64,000 nucleotides of DNA from Pseudidiomarina woesei (GTDB taxonomy: Bacteria > Pseudomonadota > Gammaproteobacteria > Enterobacterales > Alteromonadaceae): the NCBI RefSeq assembly GCF_001418345.1, contig NZ_LIPW01000007.1, positions 1 to 64,000 of the forward strand, given 5' to 3'. The stretch's first letter is position 1. Each line of letters starts with the position of its first letter. The translations under genes were made by a program, and so were the position numbers. Below are positions 46,945 to 57,518 of the stretch, one piece after another. Under the pieces are notes generated by a model. The model did no database searches and was not told where the DNA came from. It worked only from the letters and a program-made list of their open reading frames with translations.

Positions 46945-47722
46945 TCAGTTCATAGGCAGCCTGAATTTGCTGAGCTTTCACTTGAGCTGACTCTCGCATT
47001 TCGGGCGGTAGCCCTTGGGCTGCCAATTTGTCTGGGTGGTGTTTATTCATTAATTTGCGGTATGCTTTTTTTACCTCGGAAAAACTAGCCGAACGCGCTA
47101 CACCCAATACCGCGTATGCGTCATCAAGCTGGTTTCTGCTCGGTGGCGCTTGTCGCCCACCCGATGACTGCCCGCCAGCAGAGTAACCTCCCCCAAATCG
47201 CTGACTTGCTTGAGCCATTTGCAGCATAATATCAAGTTGCGCTCGGCGAAATCCAAGCGCTTCTGTTACTCGTAGTAAAACATCGTACTCGCTTTGCTCT
47301 ACTTGGCCGTCATGAAGCGCAATGGTAAGAACTTGCTCAAGAAAAAACTGCAATAAGTCACGGCGCCATGCCAGCTGGGAGCGTAATTTTTGTACCTTTT
47401 CTACCAACGGAAAATTAGCTTCTTTGCCTTGCCGAAAACTCTCTTGTGCTTCAGCCCGCGCTGACTCACTTAAACGCAAATGGTCCATCAAGCGAGTGAC
47501 ATAATTAATGTCTTGTTCGGTAACGCGCCCCTTGGACTTGGCTAAATGCCCAAGCACCGCAAATAGCGTGCTGACAAATTGCTGTGGTTGCTCGGCACCT
47601 TGCTGCATAGCACGACCAAGTGCTCGGTCAAACCAATGGCCAATCATCAAGCCCAAAAATAGACCGACAAAACGCGCGAATAAAAAGCCAAAAAAACCAC
47701 CGAGAATTTTCCCCCAGATCAT
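46922..47722 (-). CDS. djlA: Membrane-anchored co-chaperone DjlA, 266 aa
   Basis: DnaK co-chaperone with an N-terminal membrane segment containing a Gly-rich dimerising helix (MIWGKILGGFFGFLFARFVG), a TerB-like central domain (~60-180) and a C-terminal J domain with KHHPDKLAAQG (HPD motif). Start ATG 47722 overlaps the murU stop (ATGA) and has GGAG ahead. E. coli also carries djlA next to rluA. Last gene of amgK-murU-djlA. Confidence 0.94.
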   Translation of the reverse strand: MIWGKILGGFFGFLFARFVGLFLGLMIGHWFDRALGRAMQQGAEQPQQFVSTLFAVLGHLAKSKGRVTEQDINYVTRLMDHLRLSESARAEAQESFRQGKEANFPLVEKVQKLRSQLAWRRDLLQFFLEQVLTIALHDGQVEQSEYDVLLRVTEALGFRRAQLDIMLQMAQASQRFGGGYSAGGQSSGGRQAPPSRNQLDDAYAVLGVARSASFSEVKKAYRKLMNKHHPDKLAAQGLPPEMRESAQVKAQQIQAAYELIKSQQGN

Positions 47723-48396
47723 GGGTGCTCCTGTAATTGTTGAAGGCGCTGTGGTGTGCCAACATCTGTCCATGCAGCAGTAAGTAATGACGCAGCAATT
47801 AGCTCTTGCGCAATGGCGTCATCAAGTATTGGTCGTAAACGCACAAATTGCTCCTGCCCTGGCTTATACATGGAGAATAATTTAGGCGAAAACAACCCCA
47901 TACCTGTGTATGTATAAGTTTTTTGCCCACTTTGTGCAGGCATAAGTTGACCATTGTTGAGGGCGAAGTCTCCAGCTGGATTATGGTCTGGATTTTCTGT
48001 CATCAGCAAATGTGCAAGCTTGCCCGGCGCAAGTTCTTGAGGCAAATCAGAAAAGTCCAAGTTAGTAAATATATCACCGTTGATAACCCAAAAAGGCTCC
48101 TCCCCCAACAAGGGTAAAGCTCGGATAATGCCGCCAGCAGTTTCCAGCCCACCCGCAGGTTCACTTGAGTATTTTATTCGCAATCCAAATTGACTTCCGT
48201 CACCTAGCATTGCCTCAATTTGTTCACCTAACCATGCGTGATTAATAATAACTTCCGATACTTTTTGTTGAGCTAGCTTTTCTAAATGGTACAGCAGCAA
48301 AGGTTTGCCATTGACCTTCAACAGAGGCTTTGGGGTCACATCTGTTAACGGGCGCATGCGCTCACCTCTGCCAGCGGCTAAAATCATTGCACGCAT
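47719..48396 (-). CDS. murU: N-acetylmuramate-1-phosphate uridylyltransferase MurU, 225 aa
   Basis: Nucleotidyltransferase that turns MurNAc-1-P and UTP into UDP-MurNAc in the cell-wall recycling bypass. Signature LAAGRGERMRPLTDVTPKPLL at the N-terminus, then EVIINHAWLGEQIE and FWVINGDIFTNLDF. Start ATG 48396 overlaps the amgK stop by one base (TAATG). The partner amgK gene and anmK (58.8 kb) make the recycling role likely. It resembles other sugar nucleotidyltransferases, so biochemical specificity is by context. Confidence 0.88.
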   Translation of the reverse strand: MRAMILAAGRGERMRPLTDVTPKPLLKVNGKPLLLYHLEKLAQQKVSEVIINHAWLGEQIEAMLGDGSQFGLRIKYSSEPAGGLETAGGIIRALPLLGEEPFWVINGDIFTNLDFSDLPQELAPGKLAHLLMTENPDHNPAGDFALNNGQLMPAQSGQKTYTYTGMGLFSPKLFSMYKPGQEQFVRLRPILDDAIAQELIAASLLTAAWTDVGTPQRLQQLQEHP

Positions 48397-49400
48397 TACA
48401 TACGCCCCTGCAGCGCTGGTTGAATGCGCTCTACTAACCAAACTCGATAATCTTCGAACTCCGGGTAGCGCCCCGCAACATCATATAAATAACCAAGCGT
48501 GCGCGGAATATCTTGTAAATATCCTGCTTTCCCATCACGCAAATACAAACGAGAAAAAATACCTGCAGCTTTAGTGTGGCGCTGCATTCCCATTAAGTCG
48601 AACCAGCGCATCCATTGCTCAGTTGTGATTTGTGTAGAAACCAAGTTTTGCTGTTTTAAAGCGTTCAAAAAACCAATCGCCAACTCTTCAACTTGAGCTT
48701 CCGGCCAACGTACATAGCAGTCTTTCAATAAGCTCACCGCGTCATAAGTTATTGGCCCAACGACGGCATCTTGAAAATCTATGTATGCCAGTTGGCTATC
48801 AGCCAGCACCATAATATTACGTGCATGAAAATCACGATGAACGCCTACTTGTGGCTGCTCTAACGCATTCTGCACCAAGGTGTCACAAACCTGATTCCAC
48901 AAGGCCTGTTCAGCTTCACTAATGTCGAGCTTTAAATACTTGGCAACTAACCACTCGTGAAACAAGTGCAACTCGCGGCGCAACAAAGCCTCGTCATACG
49001 CAGGAAGCGACCCCTGGCTGGTTGCTGTTACTTGCATTAGCTTCGGCAAGTCAGTCAAGGCCTGTTGATACCAATTCAACATGGTGTTTTCGGTTAGCTC
49101 GCTCAGCAACAAAGTAGAGCCAAGATCAGTTAACAACATAAAACCGTTTTTTTCGTCAGCGGCAATAATTTTCGGCACCTTAACGCCGGCTTCAGCATAA
49201 GCTTCAGCGACCGCCATAAAAGGCTGCAGCGACTCTTGCGGGGGCGGCGCATCAACCGCAATAAGACTGCGATGACCATCGCTAGTGCGGAAGTAACGGC
49301 GAAAGCTTGCGTCACCAGACACGCTATGTAAGCGCTGTTGTCGATAACCTGTAATGGCTTCACACCAAGCTTGTAGTTGCAGTTCTCGTTGTTCGTTCAC
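48396..49400 (-). CDS. amgK: N-acetylmuramate/N-acetylglucosamine kinase AmgK, 334 aa
   Basis: Aminoglycoside-phosphotransferase-fold kinase that phosphorylates MurNAc at C1 for MurU. Motifs: VSGDASFRRYFR (nucleotide loop), QVGVHRDFHARNIMVL (catalytic HRDFHxxN) and AYIDFQDAVVGPITYD (Mg-binding Asp). The start is set at GTG 49400, with GAGGG four bases before; a longer ATG start at 49451 lacks a good site. Divergent from lptD, the common gammaproteobacterial arrangement. Confidence 0.88.
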   Translation of the reverse strand: MNEQRELQLQAWCEAITGYRQQRLHSVSGDASFRRYFRTSDGHRSLIAVDAPPPQESLQPFMAVAEAYAEAGVKVPKIIAADEKNGFMLLTDLGSTLLLSELTENTMLNWYQQALTDLPKLMQVTATSQGSLPAYDEALLRRELHLFHEWLVAKYLKLDISEAEQALWNQVCDTLVQNALEQPQVGVHRDFHARNIMVLADSQLAYIDFQDAVVGPITYDAVSLLKDCYVRWPEAQVEELAIGFLNALKQQNLVSTQITTEQWMRWFDLMGMQRHTKAAGIFSRLYLRDGKAGYLQDIPRTLGYLYDVAGRYPEFEDYRVWLVERIQPALQGRM

Positions 49401-49561
49401 GTTGCCCTCACGGCTTGCTCGTATTAACCTGTTTACCTTAACTTTTGGCATTATTGGTTTGCATACTGGTGAAAAAAGCCCAGTTTAGCAAATGGCGGCA
49501 GAATAGAAATTGCTTTATCATAGCCTGCACATTGTGAAGGATAACTTGGGTACCGTGTTTC

Positions 49562-51835
49562 ATGCATAAAATTTTTTGGACATCCGTGTGTGTTTTTGCC
49601 GTTAGCGCTTGGCAGCACACGGCCTTAGCACAACAAAATGTGCAGCCAGATATGTCCGTATGCCCGATACCTGCGCCGTTGTTCAATGCACCTATTAACC
49701 CATTTCCCAATTTGCTCCCGGGCGCCATTGGCGTGCGAGCTAATCGTGCTGATATTGATTCAACCACTCAGGTGGCTTCATTTTTCGGCGCGGTTGAGGT
49801 GCAACTTGATGAACAACAATTAAGAACCGAACAAGCACAAATCAATCAATTAACAGGTAATATTAATGCCAGCGGTGAAACTCGATTCACCAATGGTTAT
49901 GTACAAGTTGCTTCTGAAAACTTCCGTTTGAACTCCGGCGAGAATCAAGCTTTTTTGAGTGGTGCACGTTATCAGTTGGCTGTATCAGGAGCGCATGGCA
50001 AAGCCGATATGCTCGCCATTTCGCCGCAGCAAGTGCGACTAGAAGGCTCAACGTTTACCACCTGCCCAAGCGAGAATCCAGCTTGGCAAATGAGTGCTGA
50101 AGAAATTTCGTTAAGTGAAGATGAAGCTTGGGGCGAAGCATGGCATGCAAAATTCGAATTATTTGGCGTGCCGGTATTGTATATTCCTTACATTAATTTT
50201 CCTGTCACCGAAGAGCGTAAATCGGGGTTCTTATTTCCAACATTTCGGTCGTCACAAAAAAACGGATTTGAAGTTGAAGTTCCCTATTACATTAATATTG
50301 CGCCAAACATGGATGCCACTATTACCCCCCGCTATATGGCTGAACGGGGTTTGCAAATGCAAGGCGAATACCGGTTTTTAACCGAAACTACCCAAGCTCA
50401 ATATAACCTCGCCTATTTGAATGACGATAAAAGCTCAAGCGCAGACAACTCTCGCTTTTTATGGCGAATAGAGCAGCGTCATGCGTGGAGCGACAACTGG
50501 CGCGGCTACATTAACGGGACATTTATAAGTGACGATGATTACTTAAATGATATTGGTAGTGAGTTTGCCGGCCGCGCCGACGCGCAGCTATACCGCCATG
50601 CCCAAATTGACTACTTAAGCAAAAACTGGAATGTCACGCTACGAACCGAAGATTTTGAAATTTTGGGTAACTATCGTTCCCCTTATCGAACAACGCCGCA
50701 AATTATTAGTCACTACTCAATTAGTCCGTTAGAAAACTGGGATTTCAAATTATTTTCTGAGCTTTCCCATTTTAGTAACCAAGACGATAGTAGCGACCAA
50801 GCAACTCGCCTGCACCTGCAGCCACAAATTACCTACCATTTAGAGCGACCTGGTTATGATTGGCTAGCTGAATTAGGTTATGCCTACACGCACTATAACC
50901 AGGATGCATCAAGCGAGCGCAATTTGGCGGAAAACCCAACGCGCGGGCTACCTAGCTTCCGGTGGCGCGCTCGCGTTAATCTAGAACGCCTTATTGATAT
51001 AAACGACAGCATATATACCCATACATTGCAGCCGCAAATTCAATATCTGTATACCCCCTATCGAGACCAGTCGGGTATTGGCATTTACGACTCAACCTTA
51101 ATGCAAGATGACTATCAAGGCCTATTTAGAGCGCGTCGTTTTTCTGGCTTGGACCGTATAGCCGATACCAATCAGGTCACGGTCGGTGCTTCTACCAGCC
51201 TATTTGATCAACAAGCGCGCGAGCTAGCACGATTTAGCTTTGGTCAAATTTATTACTTTGAAAATAGTCGCACGCAATTATTTGAAGGGGTGGATACCAC
51301 GTCAGAAAACCGTTCCGACTTAGCCTTAGAAACCCGTTTTCGTATTAGTAACAACATGTATTTTAATAGCTCAATACAATACAACTTAGAGCAAAATACA
51401 ACGCGTAAAAGCCAAACTACCCTCGAGTACCGCAAAGATGAGTTCAATCTCATTCAGTTTAGTCATCGTACGGCAAGTAATTTACTTGAAAACAACGTGG
51501 AACAAGTTGGTATGTTGGGTGTCGTAGAAATCAGTCCGCGCTGGCAGCTAGCATCAAATTGGTACTATGACTTGGCAAACAGTCGTACCAACGACGCGCT
51601 GATTGCGTTACAGTACACCGACTGTTGTTGGGCTATGCGTATCAGTGGCTATCGACGAATTAATCGAAATCTTGAGTTCAATACAGGGGTGCCGCAAGCT
51701 GGTGCGCCTGAATTTGATAATGGTGTCAGTGTTCAATTTATAATAAAAGGCTTGGGAAGCGACAACAATGGCTTGCTCGATTTATTAGAGCAAAGTTTAT
51801 TTGGTTACCGCCACCCGTTCCATTTAAGCAACTAG
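49562..51835 (+). CDS. lptD: LPS-assembly outer-membrane protein LptD, 757 aa
   Basis: Forms the LptDE translocon that inserts LPS in the outer membrane. Signal peptide to about 23 (TALAQQ), OstA/LptA-like jellyroll (~60-190), then a 26-strand barrel. Disulfide Cys residues sit in the expected places: C34, one in TTCPSEN (~167), and the adjacent pair in TDCCWAMR (~689-690). It heads lptD-surA-pdxA-rsmA-apaG-apaH. Its folding needs SurA, which is encoded next. Confidence 0.96.
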   Translation: MHKIFWTSVCVFAVSAWQHTALAQQNVQPDMSVCPIPAPLFNAPINPFPNLLPGAIGVRANRADIDSTTQVASFFGAVEVQLDEQQLRTEQAQINQLTGNINASGETRFTNGYVQVASENFRLNSGENQAFLSGARYQLAVSGAHGKADMLAISPQQVRLEGSTFTTCPSENPAWQMSAEEISLSEDEAWGEAWHAKFELFGVPVLYIPYINFPVTEERKSGFLFPTFRSSQKNGFEVEVPYYINIAPNMDATITPRYMAERGLQMQGEYRFLTETTQAQYNLAYLNDDKSSSADNSRFLWRIEQRHAWSDNWRGYINGTFISDDDYLNDIGSEFAGRADAQLYRHAQIDYLSKNWNVTLRTEDFEILGNYRSPYRTTPQIISHYSISPLENWDFKLFSELSHFSNQDDSSDQATRLHLQPQITYHLERPGYDWLAELGYAYTHYNQDASSERNLAENPTRGLPSFRWRARVNLERLIDINDSIYTHTLQPQIQYLYTPYRDQSGIGIYDSTLMQDDYQGLFRARRFSGLDRIADTNQVTVGASTSLFDQQARELARFSFGQIYYFENSRTQLFEGVDTTSENRSDLALETRFRISNNMYFNSSIQYNLEQNTTRKSQTTLEYRKDEFNLIQFSHRTASNLLENNVEQVGMLGVVEISPRWQLASNWYYDLANSRTNDALIALQYTDCCWAMRISGYRRINRNLEFNTGVPQAGAPEFDNGVSVQFIIKGLGSDNNGLLDLLEQSLFGYRHPFHLSN

Positions 51836-51844
51836 GTAGTATTC

Positions 51845-53131
51845 ATGGGTAATATCGTAAAGTTTTTTGTCGCCATTTCGGCACTGCTGTTAAGTTCCGT
51901 TGTTATGGGGCAGCAAGTACTCGACCGCGTTGCGGTTATCGTCAATGAAGGCGTTGTACTTGAGAGTGAAGTTGACCAATTGCTCAAACAAGTTAAGGCG
52001 AATGCAGCTCGCTCGGGCGCTGAGCTACCTGCAGATAAGGTACTGCGCATTCAAGCAATGGACCGTCTAATTCTGACTGAACTACAAAAGCAGATGGCCG
52101 AGCGTATGGGTATTACCATTTCTGATGCGCAGCTTGAGCAAACCTTGGTGCGTATTGCAAACGACCAAAACATGTCGGTGGACGAATTGCGCGCAAGCAT
52201 CAACGCAAGCGGCAACAACTGGAGTAGTTACCGCGAGTCAATTCGCAACGAAATAATTACTGGCGAAGTACAACGTGCAGCCGTTCGTCGCCGCGTGTAT
52301 ATCGCACCGCAAGAAGTAACAAACCTTGTGGAAGCCATGAATCAAGCAACTGAGCAAGAGGTTGAGTATCGACTTGGCCACATACTCATGGGGTTCCGTG
52401 ATAATGCAACAGCTGATGAAGTACAAGAAACTCGTGAGCGTGCTGAGCAACTTTTAGCTAAGCTTCGCGATGGCGCTGACTTTGAAAAAGCGGCGATTAC
52501 TTCCTCATCAGGTTCTCGTGCACTGGATGGCGGCGATTTAGGATGGATGAATATTAACTCCATGCCTACATTATTCGCTGACGCAGTTCGTGGCAAAAAC
52601 CAAGGCGAACTCATTGGTCCACTACGTAGCGGCGTTGGTTTTCATATTCTGAAGGTCAATGAAATACGCGGAATTGAGCAAGTTGAAATAAGCGAGGTAA
52701 AAGCTCGTCATATTCTCATGACTCCTTCAGTCATCTTGTCAGAGCGTCGAGCCAAAGAACGACTTGAAGAAATTCGAGCGAGCATTATTGCGGGTGAGGT
52801 TGATTTTGCCGATGCGGCTCGTGAACATTCTGCTGATACGGGCTCTGCAGCAAACGGTGGTGAATTAGGTTGGGCTGAGCCATCAATTTATGCACCTGAA
52901 TTTAAAAACACCATAGAAAAAGCTGAAATTGGTGAAATTAGTCAACCATTCAAAACACAGTTCGGTTGGCACATTGCTCAAGTGCTCGATCGCCGCGTTC
53001 AGGACGCAACAAAACGTAGCCAAGAAAATCGCGCATATCAGTTGCTTTTCAATCGTAAATATCAAGAAGAACTTGAAAATTGGCAACAAGAAATACGTGA
53101 TGAAGCTTATATTGAAACAGTCATCGATTAA
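51845..53131 (+). CDS. surA: Periplasmic chaperone/peptidyl-prolyl isomerase SurA, 428 aa
   Basis: Escorts outer-membrane proteins, including LptD, to BAM. Signal peptide to about 20 (VVMGQQ), N-terminal chaperone core with LDRVAVIVNEGVVLESEV, two parvulin domains (VEYRLGHILMGF and VKARHILMTPS starts; each has the GGDLGWM / GGELGWA box), and a short C-terminal helix. 10 bp after lptD. Confidence 0.96.
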   Translation: MGNIVKFFVAISALLLSSVVMGQQVLDRVAVIVNEGVVLESEVDQLLKQVKANAARSGAELPADKVLRIQAMDRLILTELQKQMAERMGITISDAQLEQTLVRIANDQNMSVDELRASINASGNNWSSYRESIRNEIITGEVQRAAVRRRVYIAPQEVTNLVEAMNQATEQEVEYRLGHILMGFRDNATADEVQETRERAEQLLAKLRDGADFEKAAITSSSGSRALDGGDLGWMNINSMPTLFADAVRGKNQGELIGPLRSGVGFHILKVNEIRGIEQVEISEVKARHILMTPSVILSERRAKERLEEIRASIIAGEVDFADAAREHSADTGSAANGGELGWAEPSIYAPEFKNTIEKAEIGEISQPFKTQFGWHIAQVLDRRVQDATKRSQENRAYQLLFNRKYQEELENWQQEIRDEAYIETVID

Positions 53132-53144
53132 CTGAGTCATACTG

Positions 53145-54125
53145 ATGAGTATAGCGCGCATAGCATTTACCCCAGGTGAACCAGCCGGTGTTGGTCCTGA
53201 CCTAGCTGTGCGCCTTGCTCAACTTGATTGGCCAGTTGAACTTGTCGTTATCGGTAACAGCGCGCTATTACAGCAGCGTGCAAAAGCGCTCTCGCTACCT
53301 TTAGAGATTATTCCTTATCATCCCGAGCGGCCGGCACAGGCTCAGCAAGCAGGGTCAGTAACCGTATGCGAGATCTCGCTTGGAGCGAGCGTGGTACCGC
53401 AGCAACTAAACACCAACAATGCTGATTATGTGCTGCAATCATTACAGCGTGCAGCGCAAGGTTGTTTAACCCACGAGTTCGCTGGCGTGGTCACAGGCCC
53501 GGTGCACAAAGGTGTCATTAACGAAGCGGGTCACAAATTCAGCGGTCATACTGAATTTTTTGCCGAAATAAGTAACACGGAACAAGTTGTTATGATGCTT
53601 GCAACGGAAGGTTTGCGAGTCGCGTTAGTAACAACTCACTTACCCTTGGCTGAAGTGCCTGCAGCAATTACTCAAGCGAGAGTAACTCGTGTTTTACAAA
53701 TTGTCGCTCACGACCTTGAACAAAAATGGGGCATTCCACAACCTCGTATTTTGGTGTGCGGTTTAAACCCTCATGCCGGAGAACAAGGGCACCTTGGTCG
53801 TGAAGAGATAGACCATATCACTCCAGCAATTGAGGCCTTGCAGCAAGCCGGCCTTAATGTCAGTGGGCCTTATCCAGCTGATACCGTCTTCCAACCGCAC
53901 TACCTTGAACATGCCGACACTGTGGTCGCGATGTATCACGACCAAGGGTTACCTGTGTTAAAATACAAGGGGTTCGGTAACGCAATTAACATTACGCTGG
54001 GCTTACCATTTATTCGCACTTCTGTTGACCATGGTACGGCCTTAGACAAAGCAGCAACAAATAATGTAGATGACCGCAGTGCTATACTCGCGTTACGCAC
54101 TGCAATCGACATGGTAAATAAATGA
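53145..54125 (+). CDS. pdxA: 4-hydroxythreonine-4-phosphate dehydrogenase, 326 aa
   Basis: NAD-dependent step in pyridoxal 5'-phosphate synthesis, downstream of Epd (31.9 kb). Motifs: [40 protein letters not shown] with metal-binding His, [17 protein letters not shown], and [15 protein letters not shown] with the third His. Overlaps rsmA by 4 bp (ATGA). Confidence 0.97.
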   Translation: MSIARIAFTPGEPAGVGPDLAVRLAQLDWPVELVVIGNSALLQQRAKALSLPLEIIPYHPERPAQAQQAGSVTVCEISLGASVVPQQLNTNNADYVLQSLQRAAQGCLTHEFAGVVTGPVHKGVINEAGHKFSGHTEFFAEISNTEQVVMMLATEGLRVALVTTHLPLAEVPAAITQARVTRVLQIVAHDLEQKWGIPQPRILVCGLNPHAGEQGHLGREEIDHITPAIEALQQAGLNVSGPYPADTVFQPHYLEHADTVVAMYHDQGLPVLKYKGFGNAINITLGLPFIRTSVDHGTALDKAATNNVDDRSAILALRTAIDMVNK

Positions 54126-54931
54126 CAAAAACACACTTAGGCCACCGCGCACGAAAACGTTTTGGACAGAATTTTCTTCACGATGAATTTGTCATTAACG
54201 ATATTGTCGACGCAATTAATCCACAACCTGGACAAAATCTCATAGAAATAGGCCCGGGCCTTGCCGCCCTAACCGAGCCAGTTGCGGACCGAGCAGAACG
54301 ATTAACAGTTGTCGAACTTGATCGTGATTTAGCCGATCGCCTAGAGCAGCATCCGTTTTTGAGCAGCAAGCTAACGGTGTTTCGCGCTGACGCTTTAAAA
54401 ACCGATTTTAGACAGTTTGCCAAAGAACAACCAATACGAGTTTTCGGTAATCTTCCATACAACATTTCAACGCCACTTATTTTTCATCTTCTCGAGCATC
54501 TCGAGGTGATTGAAGATATGCATTTTATGCTGCAAAAAGAAGTGGTCGAACGCTTGGCCGCTGAGCCTAATAGCAAGGCCTATGGCCGAATTAGCGTGGG
54601 AATTCAGCAGGCGTGCCAAGTTGAACCCGTACTTATGGTACCGCCGGGCGCCTTTACGCCACCACCAAAAGTAGATTCTGCTGTGGTGCGACTTGTGCCT
54701 TACAAAAAATCACCCTACCCTGTTAAAAGTCGTGAGGCTTTGCACAAAATATGTTTGATTGCGTTTAATCAGCGCCGCAAGACAATTCGTAATAATCTTA
54801 AGCAACTGATGTCTGACGAACAAATTGAAGCCTTGGGTATTGACCCAAATGCACGCCCAGAAACTCTTTCGGTAGCCGACTATTGTCGTCTCGCTGATTG
54901 GTATAGCGAACAGCAAGGTGAACATGCATAG
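54122..54931 (+). CDS. rsmA: 16S rRNA adenine dimethyltransferase (KsgA), 269 aa
   Basis: Dimethylates A1518/A1519 of 16S rRNA in late 30S assembly. Motifs: [33 protein letters not shown] (SAM site), [15 protein letters not shown] (catalytic NLPY) and [14 protein letters not shown]. Full length. Its 3' end overlaps apaG by 8 bp. Confidence 0.97.
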   Translation: MTKTHLGHRARKRFGQNFLHDEFVINDIVDAINPQPGQNLIEIGPGLAALTEPVADRAERLTVVELDRDLADRLEQHPFLSSKLTVFRADALKTDFRQFAKEQPIRVFGNLPYNISTPLIFHLLEHLEVIEDMHFMLQKEVVERLAAEPNSKAYGRISVGIQQACQVEPVLMVPPGAFTPPPKVDSAVVRLVPYKKSPYPVKSREALHKICLIAFNQRRKTIRNNLKQLMSDEQIEALGIDPNARPETLSVADYCRLADWYSEQQGEHA

Positions 54932-55292
54932 CATTGAAATTGAGGTTAAAACACACTTCATTGCATCACATTCAGATGCGTCATCTGGTGAATATACATT
55001 TGCCTATACGATTACCATAACTAATCGTTCAGAAACGCCAGTACAGCTACTCAAGCGCGCTTGGAAAATTACTGACGCTGACCATAAAATAACACGTGTG
55101 GCAGGCGACGGCGTGGTCGGTGAGCAACCTCATATAGCGCCTGGTGAAAGCTACAGTTATACCAGTGGCACTGTATTGGCGACGCCAATTGGCACCATGG
55201 AAGGCTTTTACACCATGGTTGATGGCAATGGCACCGCTTTCGATGTTGAAATTCCGTCTTTCCGCTTAGCTATTCCTAATATTATTCACTAA
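54924..55292 (+). CDS. apaG: ApaG (Co2+/Mg2+ efflux-associated) protein, 122 aa
   Basis: Single Fn3-like beta-sandwich protein of unresolved function. [24 protein letters not shown]-type core, [17 protein letters not shown] and [10 protein letters not shown] are typical. Start ATG 54924 follows AAGG by five bases and overlaps rsmA; a GTG at 54918 is in frame. In E. coli it also lies between rsmA and apaH. Confidence 0.95.
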   Translation: MHSIEIEVKTHFIASHSDASSGEYTFAYTITITNRSETPVQLLKRAWKITDADHKITRVAGDGVVGEQPHIAPGESYSYTSGTVLATPIGTMEGFYTMVDGNGTAFDVEIPSFRLAIPNIIH

Positions 55293-55310
55293 GTAACCAC
55301 AGGGTGAATA

Positions 55311-56138
55311 ATGGCACATTACATAGTTGGTGACATTCAAGGTTGCGCACTGGAGTTAAAACAGCTTCTGGCAAAAGTTAACTTCAAACCTAAATTCGAC
55401 CAACTGTGGTGCGTTGGAGATTTAGTTGGCCGCGGCCCAGACTCATTGGCAACTTTACAGTTTCTTCAGCGGCTAGGTGACGCTGTCAAAATTGTGCTAG
55501 GCAACCACGATCTCAATCTAATATCGGTATTACTTAACGTGCGTAAAGCTGATCCACGCGACAAATTAGATGCCATAATCGCCCTTCCCGAGAACGACAA
55601 GCAGCAGCTAATTGCATGGTTAGTGCAACAACCATTAATGCGAAAAATTGACGACCAGGTTGTAATAAGTCATGCGGGTATTTACCCATGGTGGACAGTT
55701 GCACAAGCTCAAACTTATGCCAATGAGGTTTCTCAAGCTATACAACAAGCATGGCAACAGAACACTCTCGGTGAGTTTTTACAAAACATGTACGGTAATG
55801 AGCCCACTATATGGTCACATGCTCTCTCTGGACCTGAACGAATACGCTTTATTATCAATGCATTCACACGCATGCGGTATTGTGATCAAGCGGGGCATTT
55901 GAATTTTTCTGCTAAGATGTCACCCACAGAGCAAACTGCCAACACTGATTTAGTCCCGTGGTTTGAGTTATGGGATATTGACCAAACAACTTTAGTATTT
56001 GGCCACTGGGCCGCGCTAATGGGGAAAACTCACCGAGAAGACGTTATTGGTTTAGATACAGGCTGTGTATGGGGCAATCGTCTAACACTGCTGCATTACC
56101 CTAGTGGCAAACGCAGCAGTGTCGCCGCAAAAGTTTAA
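55311..56138 (+). CDS. apaH: Diadenosine tetraphosphatase ApaH, 275 aa
   Basis: Symmetric Ap4A hydrolase and RNA decapping enzyme. Metallophosphoesterase motifs: [63 protein letters not shown] and [12 protein letters not shown]. Last gene of the lptD operon. Its 3' end overlaps tyrS by 4 bp on the opposite strand; no terminator lies between them. Confidence 0.96.
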   Translation: MAHYIVGDIQGCALELKQLLAKVNFKPKFDQLWCVGDLVGRGPDSLATLQFLQRLGDAVKIVLGNHDLNLISVLLNVRKADPRDKLDAIIALPENDKQQLIAWLVQQPLMRKIDDQVVISHAGIYPWWTVAQAQTYANEVSQAIQQAWQQNTLGEFLQNMYGNEPTIWSHALSGPERIRFIINAFTRMRYCDQAGHLNFSAKMSPTEQTANTDLVPWFELWDIDQTTLVFGHWAALMGKTHREDVIGLDTGCVWGNRLTLLHYPSGKRSSVAAKV

Positions 56139-57337
56139 TTTACAGTAATTTTCGCAAACTTTCGCTTGCCAACTTGAAAGACAGCAGTCGTTCCGGCAGC
56201 AATGCTTAACTTCGTATCGCTAACCTTTTCACCGTCAATTTTCACAGCGCTTTGCTTTATCATACGCATTGCTTCAGAGGTTGATGCAACCAAATTGGCC
56301 TCTCGCAGCAAATTACCGATAGCAATTTCACCGCCCTCGCTGACAATTGTCAGCTCCGGCAAATCGTCAGGTATGGCATTCTTACTAAAGCGCTGAATAA
56401 AATCCTGCTCTGCTGCATCTGCTGCGGCTTCATCGTGAAACCGTGCAATAATTTCTTTAGCTAACAACACTTTGTAATCGCGTGGGTTAGCACCACCGGC
56501 AATGGCTTGTTTGAAACTGTTGATTTCCTCAAGCGGCCGGAAGCTTAACAGTTCATAGTAACGCCACATTAAGTCATCAGAAATGGACATAACTTTACCA
56601 AACATCTCGTTAGCAGGCTCTGTAATGCCGATATAATTACCTAAAGACTTGGACATTTTTTGCACGCCATCAAGGCCTTCTAACAATGGCACCATGATCA
56701 CGGTTTGCGGTTTTTGGCCTTCGTCCTTTTGCAGTTCGCGCCCCATCAATAGATTAAAGCGTTGATCGGTACCACCCAATTCAACATCTGCCTGCAATGC
56801 AACCGAGTCCCAACCCTGCACTAATGGGTATAAAAACTCATGAATCGCAATCGGCTGGCCACTGCCATAGCGCTTTTTAAAATCGTCACGCTCAAGCATG
56901 CGTGCAACGGTTTGACGTGCGGCTAATTTGATCATGCCAGCGGCACCAAGCTCGTTCATCCACTCTGAGTTAAAACGAATTTTGGTTTTTGCGGGATCAA
57001 GGATTTTGAATACTTGCTCTTTATAGGTCTGCGCGTTGGCCAATACGTCTTCGCGCGATAGCGGCTTACGCGTGACATTTTTACCGGTTGGGTCGCCGAT
57101 CATGCCGGTAAAGTCACCAATTAAAAAAATAATTTCATGGCCTAAATCTTGAAAAACCCGCATTTTATTAATCAATACGGTGTGCCCAAGGTGCAAATCT
57201 GGTGCTGTCGGATCAAAACCAGCTTTTATCACGAGCGGCTTGCCACTCGCTAATTTTTCTTTAAGCTCTTGCGCTAAAAGAATTTCTTCGGTACCACGCG
57301 CTATTTCGGCGAACGCATCCGTAGCTGATAATGTCAT
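56135..57337 (-). CDS. tyrS: Tyrosyl-tRNA synthetase, 400 aa
   Basis: Class I synthetase. HIGH motif as [13 protein letters not shown] as [13 protein letters not shown], and a C-terminal S4 RNA-binding domain ([21 protein letters not shown]). Start set at ATG 57337 ([20 protein letters not shown]) with GGAGAC upstream; an in-frame start 43 codons earlier gives no homologous extension. The sequence is of the ~400-aa TyrZ-like type rather than E. coli TyrS. Divergent from the M23 peptidase gene. Confidence 0.95.
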   Translation of the reverse strand: MTLSATDAFAEIARGTEEILLAQELKEKLASGKPLVIKAGFDPTAPDLHLGHTVLINKMRVFQDLGHEIIFLIGDFTGMIGDPTGKNVTRKPLSREDVLANAQTYKEQVFKILDPAKTKIRFNSEWMNELGAAGMIKLAARQTVARMLERDDFKKRYGSGQPIAIHEFLYPLVQGWDSVALQADVELGGTDQRFNLLMGRELQKDEGQKPQTVIMVPLLEGLDGVQKMSKSLGNYIGITEPANEMFGKVMSISDDLMWRYYELLSFRPLEEINSFKQAIAGGANPRDYKVLLAKEIIARFHDEAAADAAEQDFIQRFSKNAIPDDLPELTIVSEGGEIAIGNLLREANLVASTSEAMRMIKQSAVKIDGEKVSDTKLSIAAGTTAVFQVGKRKFAKITVN

Positions 57338-57518
57338 ATGTAACAGTCTCCTGAATTCGATCAATTTGGCCACAAGCCTTGCATTGTATGCTATTTCTTG
57401 AAGGCTTTTAAGTTCATTTAACGGTAAATTGACTGGAAAATCGCCACACTTCGTATTATTCTGCAATCAGATCCAACGATACGCGAATAATAATATTGCG
57501 CTAACTTATCGGAAGGTT